23,672 nt of DNA, taken from assembly GCA_043738625.1 (NCBI GenBank), contig JAYUFR010000004.1, positions 1 to 23,672 of the forward strand, given 5' to 3'. Shown here in pieces: positions 1 to 6,411 of this stretch. Within the stretch, counting starts at the first letter, position 1. The number at the start of each line of letters is the position of its first letter. This stretch comes from JANYCD01 sp043738625. Lineage in GTDB: Bacteria > Pseudomonadota > Gammaproteobacteria > Burkholderiales > Rhodocyclaceae. Below the pieces are notes generated by a model that was given only the letters and a program-made list of their open reading frames with translations, was not told the DNA's origin and ran no database searches. The position numbers and the translations under genes are program-made.

Positions 1-551
1 CCTTTGGGCAGGCCAGTCGTGCCACCGGTGTACAAAATAGCGCCGGTGTCAGACGGCGCGCAGGTCGGCAGCGCTGCGGTAGCCCCCTCATTGAGCAAGG
101 CCGCGAAACCCTGATGCGGCGCAGGGTCGTCGCCGACGACGAACACCTTGATCGCCTCTTTTTCCGGAAAGTTTATTTGATCAAACTGGGGCTGGCATTC
201 GGTCTCGGTCACCAGCACGCTGCTGCCTGAATCGCGGATGGTGTAGGTGAGATCATCACCCCGCAGGGCCGCGTTGATCGGCACCCAAACGGCACCGGCG
301 CGCGCGCAGGCAAAACACATCAGTACCTGTTCAACGGTATTGAACAGCAGCGTGGCGACGCGATCCCCCTTGGCCACACCCAGCGCAACGAGGTTCCGCG
401 CAATTACCCTCGATCTGTCTTCCAGTTGGTTATAGGTGAGCTGCTGGCCGGAGATTGTGGCGAACACGGCATCGCCATGCTGACTAGCCTTCGCGACGAC
501 CAACTCGTCCATCGTTCCCCAGGGAATCGTTCGGCCTTGCACGGTTATCAT
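1..551 (-). CDS. AMP-dependent acyl-CoA synthetase, N-terminal part (cut by window edge)
   Basis: This is the first ~183 residues of an adenylate-forming enzyme of the acyl-CoA synthetase/ligase family, which activates a carboxylic acid with ATP and joins it to CoA. The frame is open from the ATG at 551 to the window edge. It ends in the family P-loop YTGGTTGLPK, a variant of the usual YTSGTTGLPKG with Gly for the first Ser. Earlier segments, such as LTYNQLEDRS near residue 40 and a region ending VPINAALR, fit the N-terminal domain. It lies 47 bases behind the P450 stop codon on the same strand, so co-transcription is likely. A full protein would be about 500-550 residues. The substrate is unknown; fatty, bile-acid-like or aromatic acids are all possible. 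Confidence 0.9.
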   Translation of the reverse strand, partial: MITVQGRTIPWGTMDELVVAKASQHGDAVFATISGQQLTYNQLEDRSRVIARNLVALGVAKGDRVATLLFNTVEQVLMCFACARAGAVWVPINAALRGDDLTYTIRDSGSSVLVTETECQPQFDQINFPEKEAIKVFVVGDDPAPHQGFAALLNEGATAALPTCAPSDTGAILYTGGTTGLPK

Positions 552-598
552 TTGGTCCGTTCCGACAATAAATGGTGATGAAGTTTGCGCCCCATGGG

Positions 599-1822
599 CT
601 AGGCCGCTAATTGTTTAGGCGTAAAAAGCAGGGGCAGCGCGGTCACGCCCCGCATGTTGAGACCATCACGCCAATCAAGCTCCTCGATCGCCAGCGCCAA
701 TCCATCAAGCCGGGTGACAAGCCTGGACAAGGCGATTTCCGCCTCGAGATTGGCAAGCGGCGCACCCAGGCAAAAGTGGATTCCCTGGCCATAGGTCAAG
801 TACCTGTTGTTCGCCCTTTCAATGTCGAATTTGTCCGGATCGACGAATTGAGCAGGATCGCGATTGGCGGCTGAAACCATCGCGAACACCCGCTCGCCCG
901 CGCGAATTGTCTTGCCGCAGAGTTCATGATCCCGGCTGACGACGCGCACCACCGCACCAATCGGCCCGTTGTAGCGCAAGCACTCGGCAGTGGCCGAACG
1001 GGCGAGCTCGGGACGATCGCGCAGTTTTTTCAACTCGGCGGGGTGCCTGATCAGGCTGATCAAGCCATTGCCAATCAGGTTGGCCGTGGTCTCCTGGCCA
1101 CCGAAGAACAGCAGGATGCAATAAGCGATCAGTTCGTCTTCGCTCATCGCCCCATTACGGGAGCTTTCAATCAGCATGGTGGTCAAGTCTGCGCCGGGAG
1201 TGATGCGTTTTGACGCCACCAGGTTCACGAAATAATCCCGCATATGGCGCGCCCCCGCATCAGCCCGTGCGTAGCGGTCGCGGCTTCCCTGCGCCTGACC
1301 AAGGAACAATTGCAACTCGTTGGTATCGTGGGTCAGCGCCTGAAGGTCGCCACGGGGGGCACCAAGCATATCCAGTATCACCAGGCCGGGCAGCTGGAGT
1401 GCAAAATCCTCCATCAGATTCGCGGAACCCCTGGCGATGAATCCGTCGATCAGTTGATCAACCAGATCGACGACCTTGTCGCGCAAGGTCAGCATTGCCT
1501 TTGGCGATAATGGTGAACGCAGCGCTTGTCGCAGGCGCGTATGGTCGGGCGGTGCGCGGAAGACGAGCCAGAGCGGGATGTAGCGGCGCAGCATTGCAAC
1601 TTTTTCGGCCCGCTCTTCGCTCAAGCTGTCAAAAAAAGGCTGCATTCGGGAAGCGGAATAGGTTGCCCCATCCTCCAGTGCATTCTTGACATCGACATAA
1701 CGCGTCAACACCCAGCCCTTGAGCTCCGAACTCCAATGCACGGGGTCCGCCTCGCGCAACTGCGCAAGCACCGGGTACGGCGATGCTGTCGCGAGTTCCT
1801 TCAAGTTGAATTGACCGGTCAT
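599..1822 (-). CDS. Cytochrome P450 (bacterial, soluble class)
   Basis: A haem-thiolate monooxygenase of 407 residues, a normal length for a soluble bacterial CYP. It inserts one oxygen atom from O2 into an organic substrate with electrons from a ferredoxin/reductase pair not seen here. Visible motifs are PPDHTRLR (C-helix, 91-98), GGQETT (I-helix oxygen-activation site, 241-246), ECLR (the ExxR motif, 280-283) and YGQGIHFCLG with haem-ligand Cys351. The frame stays open upstream to a TTG at 1855, but the ATG at 1822 is preferred because family members start shortly before this point. No strong ribosome site is visible. It leads an apparent operon with the acyl-CoA synthetase, which suggests hydroxylation followed by acid activation of a hydrophobic compound. 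Substrate and CYP family number are not assigned. Confidence 0.95.
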   Translation of the reverse strand: MTGQFNLKELATASPYPVLAQLREADPVHWSSELKGWVLTRYVDVKNALEDGATYSASRMQPFFDSLSEERAEKVAMLRRYIPLWLVFRAPPDHTRLRQALRSPLSPKAMLTLRDKVVDLVDQLIDGFIARGSANLMEDFALQLPGLVILDMLGAPRGDLQALTHDTNELQLFLGQAQGSRDRYARADAGARHMRDYFVNLVASKRITPGADLTTMLIESSRNGAMSEDELIAYCILLFFGGQETTANLIGNGLISLIRHPAELKKLRDRPELARSATAECLRYNGPIGAVVRVVSRDHELCGKTIRAGERVFAMVSAANRDPAQFVDPDKFDIERANNRYLTYGQGIHFCLGAPLANLEAEIALSRLVTRLDGLALAIEELDWRDGLNMRGVTALPLLFTPKQLAA

Positions 1823-1911
1823 TTTTCTACACTTTCGTTGACTATACCGAAGCAACAGTTATCTTATCGCACGATGCGAGGAAGCGCTTGCGTTAAGCGG
1901 CTGTTGCCGCA

Positions 1912-1973
1912 GCACAACCTGGCTTCGCGCCATGTCCGCCACCGGCACATGGCGGATACTCCAGTTGTTGTGC
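1912..1973. repeat. Three-stem inverted-repeat element in the divergent intergenic region
   Basis: The gap between the P450 start (1822) and the DUF1566 start (2020) holds nested inverted repeats. GCACAAC at 1912-1918 pairs with GTTGTGC at 1967-1973. Inside are two hairpins: TGGC 1920-1923 with GCCA 1929-1932 (5-base loop), and TCCGCCA 1935-1941 with TGGCGGA 1950-1956 (8-base loop). An alternative longer outer stem uses CTGG 1919-1922 and CCAG 1961-1964. The layout is a three-way junction in either strand. It could be a structured leader RNA of the downstream gene, a REP-like element, or an operator for the divergent promoters. The function is unknown; the pairing itself is read directly. Confidence 0.5.
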
Positions 1974-2019
1974 CAGTTCGATTACCATGTGGAATGCATT
2001 TTTAGGGGAGCACCTGATT

Positions 2020-2550
2020 ATGCAACATCACAAGAATATTACGGCGATCATGCTTGGCCTGATGTTGTTTTTTGCTGCCGGACTGAGCCTCGCCGCCGAC
2101 AAGAAGCACAAATCAGCAAGTACGCAAGCCAAAGCCAATCCACGTTACGTCATCAACGGTAGCGAGGTCTACGACCAGAAGACCGACCTGACCTGGAATC
2201 GATGCAGCGTCGGTCAGCACTGGCGAGAGGGTACGGGTTGTGTGGGCGTCATCAAGGAATTCACCTTTGGTGAAGCCCTGCAACTGGCCGACGGGACGTG
2301 GCATGTACCGAACAAGGACGAACTGGCCACGCTGATTGATTACGAGCGGTTGAAGCACAAACAACCACCGATGATCGACGTGGTGGCTTTTCCGGATATG
2401 GATATGTCAAAGCTGGTGTATTGGAGCAGCACCCCCGATGATGCCTTTCATGCATGGAACGTCGACTTCCATAACGGCGGCATCCACTACGGCGACGGCG
2501 GCTATCGTGAAAACCCGAGTGCTGTCAGATTGGTTCGGGGTAGACAATGA
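2020..2550 (+). CDS. Secreted DUF1566 (Lcl C-terminal-like) domain protein
   Basis: A 176-residue exported protein. A hydrophobic signal segment (about residues 8-25, ending near SLAAD) precedes a single domain with the hallmarks of the DUF1566/Lcl_C family: a TDLTWNRC segment, an ADGTWHVPNKDELATLID block, the YWSSTPDD motif, and a C-terminal VRLVRG. Two cysteines, in WNRCS and GTGCVG, could form a disulphide in the periplasm. The start at 2020 is chosen because AGGGGAG at 2004-2010 sits nine bases upstream; an in-frame ATG at 1987 has no such site and would place extra residues before the signal peptide. The family is common in surface or exported proteins and has no known catalytic role, so no function is proposed. 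It is followed by a terminator-like hairpin. Confidence 0.85.
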   Translation: MQHHKNITAIMLGLMLFFAAGLSLAADKKHKSASTQAKANPRYVINGSEVYDQKTDLTWNRCSVGQHWREGTGCVGVIKEFTFGEALQLADGTWHVPNKDELATLIDYERLKHKQPPMIDVVAFPDMDMSKLVYWSSTPDDAFHAWNVDFHNGGIHYGDGGYRENPSAVRLVRGRQ

Positions 2551-2583
2551 TTTTGGTATTTGAATCGCTGAAAATTCTTGCAA

Positions 2584-2615
2584 TCCTAGGACGCTTTTCT
2601 AGGACGCTTTTTTTT
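2584..2615 (+). terminator. Weak Rho-independent terminator built from a 13-bp tandem repeat
   Basis: TCCTAG (2584-2589) can pair with CTAGGA (2599-2604) across a nine-base loop, followed by CGC and eight T residues (2608-2615). The same stretch is a perfect tandem duplication of CTAGGACGCTTTT at 2586-2598 and 2599-2611, which is what creates the hairpin. It lies 33 bases after the DUF1566 stop codon, where a terminator is expected. The six-pair stem with a nine-base loop is weak. Confidence 0.5.
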
Positions 2616-2653
2616 AATCGTTTGACACTGCGAACTATTGCTACCAAAGACGA

Positions 2654-2674
2654 AACCATCTGGTCCTTATGGTT
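2654..2674. repeat. Palindrome AACCAT-N9-ATGGTT upstream of the cyclase-like gene
   Basis: A perfect 6-bp inverted repeat (2654-2659 and 2669-2674) with a nine-base spacer lies about 50 bases before the ATG at 2725. A TTGACA hexamer at 2622-2627 lies upstream but has no convincing -10 box at the right distance. The palindrome could be an operator or a leader hairpin. Nothing else is visible in the 174-base gap beyond the terminator. Confidence 0.35.
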
Positions 2675-2724
2675 GAGGAAAACCGAACAGAACTGTCCGA
2701 TTAATAACTGTTAGACGCCAAACC

Positions 2725-3408
2725 ATGTTGACTGTTCAATTCGATCCGACGTCACAAAAAATCCGATGGGTTGTGCATTTCGATTTGCTTGGAACCTCCA
2801 TACGCATACAAGACGGAAAGCTGCATTCTGTCTTTGATGCATATGCCACCGCGTGCGAAAAATTAGATGGTTGGCGAAAACGCCATCCAACTGTTGTTCC
2901 GGTATGGTTCTCAGATACGTTTCTCTTGTACACAAAAGACGATTCTGCACAATCGTTTAGTGCCATCGAGATGGTTGCCCGTTGGTTTGCTTTTGCGCTT
3001 ATTCAAAACAAAATTCCGGTTCGCGGGTCGATGGCTTGCGGCGAGTTCTACGCAGACTCGCGAAGAGGTGTCTTTCTTGGTTCAGCACTTGTCGAAGCCT
3101 ATCAATGGGGAGAAAGTCAGGACTGGCTGGGTTTTGTGTTGACACCATCGGCAGTCGCAAGACTTACTGCGCTGAAACTGCCGATCGAAGAACGATTGAA
3201 CTATCGTTACCATCCAGTTCACTTCAAGAAACGCAGCCGTTCACGCCCGCGGCGCGTTGTGGCATGTCTCCTCGGCAATTGGATTCGTTTCAGCGATGGA
3301 AAGAATCCGCTACTTCAGAAGCTCGTGGCAATGAGGAAGGTCCAAGATGACCCAATGATTCAGCGTAAATATGATCGCACTATCGAGTTTTTGCGACAGT
3401 ACGAGTAG
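2725..3408 (+). CDS. Uncharacterised protein with a degenerate nucleotidyl-cyclase-like fold
   Basis: A 227-residue soluble protein with no signal peptide. The order of motifs resembles the class III adenylate/guanylate cyclase fold: HFDLLGTS (Asp20) near the N-terminus, WFSDTFLLYT (Asp64) after a helix, then PVRGSMACGEFY (98-109) and VFLGSALVEAYQWGES. Asp20 and Asp64 occupy the places of the two metal-binding aspartates of cyclases. The purine-recognition Lys/Asp and the transition-state Asn/Arg pair are not recognisable, so activity is uncertain. The C-terminal third (from about 160) is basic (FKKRSRSRPRR) and matches nothing I recognise. The start at 2725 has no clear ribosome site. The coding sequence is visibly AT-richer than the metabolic operons around it. 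The fold assignment is an inference from motif spacing; the protein could simply be a hypothetical of unknown role. Confidence 0.75.
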   Translation: MLTVQFDPTSQKIRWVVHFDLLGTSIRIQDGKLHSVFDAYATACEKLDGWRKRHPTVVPVWFSDTFLLYTKDDSAQSFSAIEMVARWFAFALIQNKIPVRGSMACGEFYADSRRGVFLGSALVEAYQWGESQDWLGFVLTPSAVARLTALKLPIEERLNYRYHPVHFKKRSRSRPRRVVACLLGNWIRFSDGKNPLLQKLVAMRKVQDDPMIQRKYDRTIEFLRQYE

Positions 3409-3475
3409 CTTTCCTGACTTGGCGGCTAACCCATCATCCACAGGACCTGCGCGAAGGCAATGAAAGGGGCCAGGG

Positions 3476-3504
3476 TTGATATTCATTTTGAATAATTTTA
3501 CAAT
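3476..3504 (+). promoter_or_regulatory. Predicted sigma70-type promoter for the J-like protease gene
   Basis: TTGATA (3476-3481) and TACAAT (3499-3504) are separated by exactly 17 bases. Each is one base away from the consensus boxes (TTGACA and TATAAT). Transcription would begin near 3511, giving a leader of about 50 bases before the ATG at 3560. A palindrome overlaps the spacer and -10 box. Confidence 0.6.
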
Positions 3505-3510
3505 TCAAAA
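3486..3510. promoter_or_regulatory. Palindrome TTTTGAAT-N9-ATTCAAAA over the promoter (putative operator)
   Basis: A perfect 8-bp inverted repeat occupies 3486-3493 and 3503-3510, spanning the promoter spacer, the -10 box and the expected start site. An outer pair GGTTG (3474-3478) and CAACC (3512-3516) extends the symmetry. Half-sites 17 bases apart centre to centre fit binding of a dimeric repressor. No regulator gene is adjacent, so the binding protein is unknown. Confidence 0.45.
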
Positions 3511-3559
3511 CCAACCAACCTAACTGATAGCCAGATGAGTCTGCTGACTCAATCCAACC

Positions 3560-4696
3560 ATGTCCGAAAAGAAAACTTACTATGACATCCTGGGCTTGGC
3601 CGATACCGCTGCGACGGAAGCGGTTGAGCAAGCCTTTCTATTGCACCAGCGAATACTTGAAACCGCGACGGACATTGAGGACCGCCACAATCGGCTGGCT
3701 TTTATTCAGCACGCAAGGGATGTCCTGTTTGACCCGCAGAAGCGAGCCCACTACGATCTGCAATTAAGGCAACAAACCAAACTCGTCATCGAGGACGGGC
3801 CAGTGCAATCATCTTCGCGAATTCGACGGCTCGCTCTCCTGATCATGATTGGCGGGACTGTGTGGATCTGGCAGCACTACCACACCAAACCTGCACAAAT
3901 TACTACCGAGGTGCATGTCACTCCGGCGCGCGAGTCCGACTCGGGAGGCGAAACTCAGTTCGCAGGGGATTCGAGGCCACAGGAAGCCAGCCCCACTCCA
4001 TCGGCAATGACGGACGCCGATGTGGTACACACTGCCCCGTCGCAAAAACCAAGTCCCGAGCGGTCTTACATCATTAACACGGGTGGCCCCAATGCGGAAC
4101 TGATCAAGAAATTGGTCTGGTCGGTATACGGAATCGTCGGTCCGAAGGGCTTTGGCACCGGCATCATGGTTGACAACGAAGGGCTGCTCACCAATTGCCA
4201 TGTACTGGCCGCCAACATGCCACTGAATGGGAAGAAAATCTACGCCATCAATGCGGTGACCAGGGATCATGCCGAAATCACCGACGTCGCTTATCTCGAC
4301 AATCAGGATGCATGCCTGGTGCATGCACCCGGCCTTGCCGGGCAGGCGATCGAGGTCGGCAGCACCACATGGATGGCCGCTGGAGTCAAGACTCACAACA
4401 TTGGCTACGCCAACGGCCGGCTCACGACATCTCCGGGCGAATTTCTTTACTGGATCAACAAGTATGGGCAAAATTTTCTGGTGACCAACAACTTTTGCGA
4501 CCACGGTGTGTCGGGCGGGCCACTGGTGGATGACGATGGGCGATTGGTTGGTCTTACCACGGGTGGAAACAATGATCGCTCACGGTGTGGTTCATTGACG
4601 GTAGAAACCGTTCGCAGCTTGCGTTTCCAGTCCACGATTCCGATCCAGGACTTTCCGGCAGACTATGTATCCAACATAGTGCGTCGAGCGTGGTGA
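3560..4696 (+). CDS. J-like domain / transmembrane / trypsin-like serine protease fusion
   Basis: A 378-residue membrane-anchored protein in three parts. Residues 6-66 resemble a DnaJ J-domain: YYDILGL at the start and ARDVLFDPQKRAHYD at the end match helices I and IV. The HPD motif that stimulates Hsp70 ATPase is absent; the loop reads RILETATDIED. Residues 91-105 are a single membrane segment followed by a low-complexity Ser/Pro/Thr-rich linker (about 110-168). Residues 185-365 are a trypsin-like peptidase with a complete triad: His214 in TNCHVL, Asp250 in NQDACL and Ser318 in GVSGGP. With one membrane segment, the J part probably faces the cytoplasm and the protease the periplasm. An own promoter and palindrome lie upstream. 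This could be a stress or quality-control protease; that role is inferred, and the substrate is unknown. Confidence 0.9.
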   Translation: MSEKKTYYDILGLADTAATEAVEQAFLLHQRILETATDIEDRHNRLAFIQHARDVLFDPQKRAHYDLQLRQQTKLVIEDGPVQSSSRIRRLALLIMIGGTVWIWQHYHTKPAQITTEVHVTPARESDSGGETQFAGDSRPQEASPTPSAMTDADVVHTAPSQKPSPERSYIINTGGPNAELIKKLVWSVYGIVGPKGFGTGIMVDNEGLLTNCHVLAANMPLNGKKIYAINAVTRDHAEITDVAYLDNQDACLVHAPGLAGQAIEVGSTTWMAAGVKTHNIGYANGRLTTSPGEFLYWINKYGQNFLVTNNFCDHGVSGGPLVDDDGRLVGLTTGGNNDRSRCGSLTVETVRSLRFQSTIPIQDFPADYVSNIVRRAW

Positions 4697-4791
4697 ATGA
4701 TCGTTGCCTGTTCTCGGGTTGTGACTGTGATGGCGCAGGCGCCAACTGAGCGATACTCGGGCGAGCTATCAATCCAGTAAAGTCCACGCTT

Positions 4792-4810
4792 TTGTTGCAC
4801 ATAACAACAA
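4792..4810 (+). promoter_or_regulatory. Leader hairpin abutting the NIPSNAP ribosome binding site
   Basis: TTGTTG (4792-4797) pairs with CAACAA (4805-4810) over a seven-base loop, ending one base before the ribosome site GGGGAG (4812-4817) of the gene starting at 4823. Such a stem could influence translation or be chance. Further upstream in the 126-base gap, TGGCGC/GCGCCA (4731-4744) is another short palindrome with no T-run. Confidence 0.3.
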
Positions 4811-4822
4811 CGGGGAGACATC

Positions 4823-5164
4823 ATGCTTTTCGAGATCCGGCAATACCATTTCAACCCCGACCTGTTCGAGGCCTACAAGGCGTGGGCGAAAACCGAGGCT
4901 GTCCCGCATCTGTCCAGGCAACTCGATGTGTTGGGATTCTGGATCAGCACTGACGATCAGCCGGAGGTCCGGGGCGAACCGCAGGACAAGCTTGGCTCGG
5001 CCAATGTGACGTGGATCGTGCGTTGGCGGGACCTCGCCCATCGCAACGACGTGTTGCCCGGAGTCCTGTCCAGCCCGGCGTGGAGCGATATTTTTACGCG
5101 TGTGCCCGGTGGCATAGACAGCTATCACCGACGTGAGTCGAAGTTTGCGGAGTCCTTGCTCTGA
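4823..5164 (+). CDS. NIPSNAP-family dimeric alpha/beta-barrel protein
   Basis: A 113-residue cytoplasmic protein that matches the NIPSNAP family in its start (MLFEIRQYHFNP), its spacing (an AYKAWAKTEAVPHL helix and an LGFWISTD strand), and the later block VTWIVRWRDLAHR. These proteins adopt the ferredoxin-like dimeric alpha/beta-barrel fold. In bacteria they often sit beside catabolic genes and are of mostly unknown function. The start at 4823 is set by GGGGAG six bases upstream. It heads a three-gene group with DUF1330 and SDR genes, 77 bases before the former with a hairpin between them. Its partner genes suggest a role in handling a small organic intermediate, but no catalytic residue can be named. 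Confidence 0.85.
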   Translation: MLFEIRQYHFNPDLFEAYKAWAKTEAVPHLSRQLDVLGFWISTDDQPEVRGEPQDKLGSANVTWIVRWRDLAHRNDVLPGVLSSPAWSDIFTRVPGGIDSYHRRESKFAESLL

Positions 5165-5180
5165 CGGGGATATCTGAATG

Positions 5181-5212
5181 GCATCGTTTCCATTTGGTTC
5201 CGATGCATTTTT
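5181..5212 (+). terminator. Possible intrinsic terminator or attenuator between NIPSNAP and DUF1330 genes
   Basis: GCATCG (5181-5186) pairs with CGATGC (5201-5206) over a 14-base loop that itself holds CCA/TGG. An A and five T residues (5208-5212) follow. It lies 17 bases after the NIPSNAP stop and 30 bases before the DUF1330 ATG. The stem is short, so partial read-through is likely, which would lower expression of the two downstream genes relative to NIPSNAP. Confidence 0.35.
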
Positions 5213-5241
5213 AATCGTTCCACAACCAGGAAATCATCGCC

Positions 5242-5655
5242 ATGCCAAAGGTATCCCCAACGGTCGCAGAGATCGAAGCCATGCGGTCCGAGGTTCCGCC
5301 GGGCCCGGTGGTGATGGTGAATCTGGTCAAGTTCAAGCCCGGTGGCGGCAAGAAGGCCTATGGGCAATACATCAAGGCGACGATGCCGGCCGCACAGCAC
5401 GCCGGCATCGAATTGATTTACGCGGGTGTCGCCGGCAAGGACGTTGCGGCGGGTGAAGAATGGGACATGGTGCTGCTGGCGCGCTATCCGAATTTTGACG
5501 CCTTCGCCGATTTCGTCACCCACCCGATTTATCAGAACGAGGCGATTCCGTTCAGAACCATTGGCCTGGAAAAGGCGCTGTTCATGGTCAGCCAGCCGGT
5601 CGATCTTGGCGCGGAGTTCGACATGAACGATGTGCCCGAGTGGCTGCAAAGCTGA
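5242..5655 (+). CDS. DUF1330-family protein
   Basis: A 137-residue protein of the DUF1330 group, another ferredoxin-like dimeric alpha/beta-barrel family. Diagnostic segments are VVMVNLVKFKPGGG, YGQYIKATMPAAQ, WDMVLLARYPNFDAFADF and the closing HPIYQNEAIPFR, the usual VAAVRDA-like helix region. The start at 5242 is supported by AGGAAA nine bases upstream (5228-5233). It follows the NIPSNAP gene and precedes an SDR whose ATG is 19 bases beyond its stop. Having two different dimeric alpha/beta-barrel proteins next to one dehydrogenase suggests they act on the same substrate, possibly as non-redox isomerase- or lyase-type steps. That is inference; no activity is established for this family. Confidence 0.8.
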   Translation: MPKVSPTVAEIEAMRSEVPPGPVVMVNLVKFKPGGGKKAYGQYIKATMPAAQHAGIELIYAGVAGKDVAAGEEWDMVLLARYPNFDAFADFVTHPIYQNEAIPFRTIGLEKALFMVSQPVDLGAEFDMNDVPEWLQS

Positions 5656-5674
5656 CGCGCCGACCCAATCACCC

Positions 5675-6400
5675 ATGCGCATTGCGCTCATCACCGGCGG
5701 GTCAAAGGGCTTGGGGCTCTCGCTCTGCCTGCAACTCAAGGAGCGCGGTTATCGTGTCATCGAATTCTCGCGCTCTGCTCCGCACGCGTTTTCGGTGAGG
5801 GCTGATCTTTCGTCGCCGGAAGAAAGTCGCCGCGCAATATTGAGCGCGATCGGGGGCATCGAATCCGAACCGCTGGAAGAGATCATCGTCGTCAACAACG
5901 CCGGCATGCTGGAACCGATCGGCCCGACTTCGCGGAAGGATCACCCGGCGCTGATCGCCAACATGAATACCAACTTCACCTCGGCGATCCTTTTTGTTAC
6001 CGAAGTCGTTCGCCGGTTCAAGTCAGTGCCATGCCGGAAAGTGATCGCCAATATTTCGTCGGGCGCGGCGTTGAACGGCTATGCAGGGTGGGCGTTGTAT
6101 TGCGCGGCAAAGGCAGGATTGGAGAATTTCATTCGTGCCCTGGCCACGGAACAAAAACAGGAGGCCCACCCATTCATTCCGGTCAACATCGACCCCGGTG
6201 TGATCGACACTGAAATGCAGGCGTTGATTCGTGCCACAAGTGCCGCCGATTTTCCGGATGTCGGCCGCTTTGTGCGTCGCAAGGAACAAGGAGAGCTCGC
6301 CGCACCATCCGCGGTAGCGGCTGCCATCCTGCGCATCGTCGAATCTCCGACGCTGGAATTTGGCGGCCGCTACAACGTTGCCGATTATTCCAAGGGCTGA
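5675..6400 (+). CDS. Short-chain dehydrogenase/reductase, sepiapterin/benzil reductase-like
   Basis: A 241-residue NAD(P)-dependent oxidoreductase with a Rossmann fold. It has the cofactor motif TGGSKGLG (7-14), NNAG (74-77), the catalytic Ser in ANISSGAA (128/129) and Tyr142-x3-Lys146 in LYCAAKAG. The compact C-terminus ending FGGRYNVADYSKG, without an extra loop, resembles sepiapterin or benzil reductase-type SDRs, which reduce vicinal dicarbonyls; this subfamily call is tentative. The start at 5675 (MRIALITGG) is chosen because it directly precedes the first beta strand; the frame is open further upstream but that would overlap the DUF1330 gene. Its stop faces the end of the next minus-strand gene only 11 bases away, so transcripts may overlap. 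Confidence 0.85.
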   Translation: MRIALITGGSKGLGLSLCLQLKERGYRVIEFSRSAPHAFSVRADLSSPEESRRAILSAIGGIESEPLEEIIVVNNAGMLEPIGPTSRKDHPALIANMNTNFTSAILFVTEVVRRFKSVPCRKVIANISSGAALNGYAGWALYCAAKAGLENFIRALATEQKQEAHPFIPVNIDPGVIDTEMQALIRATSAADFPDVGRFVRRKEQGELAAPSAVAAAILRIVESPTLEFGGRYNVADYSKG

Positions 6401-6411
6401 CCTGGCGATCC

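Noticed and set aside
1912..1973. tRNA gene or tRNA remnant
   Set aside because: The three-way junction lacks a T-arm consensus, anticodon-arm geometry and a CCA-end acceptor of seven pairs in tRNA layout.
3560..3760. Functional DnaJ co-chaperone
   Set aside because: The HPD motif is absent and the rest of the protein is a membrane-anchored protease.
3809..4504. Minus-strand open frame of about 231 codons
   Set aside because: It is antisense to the protease fusion, whose catalytic triad is intact.
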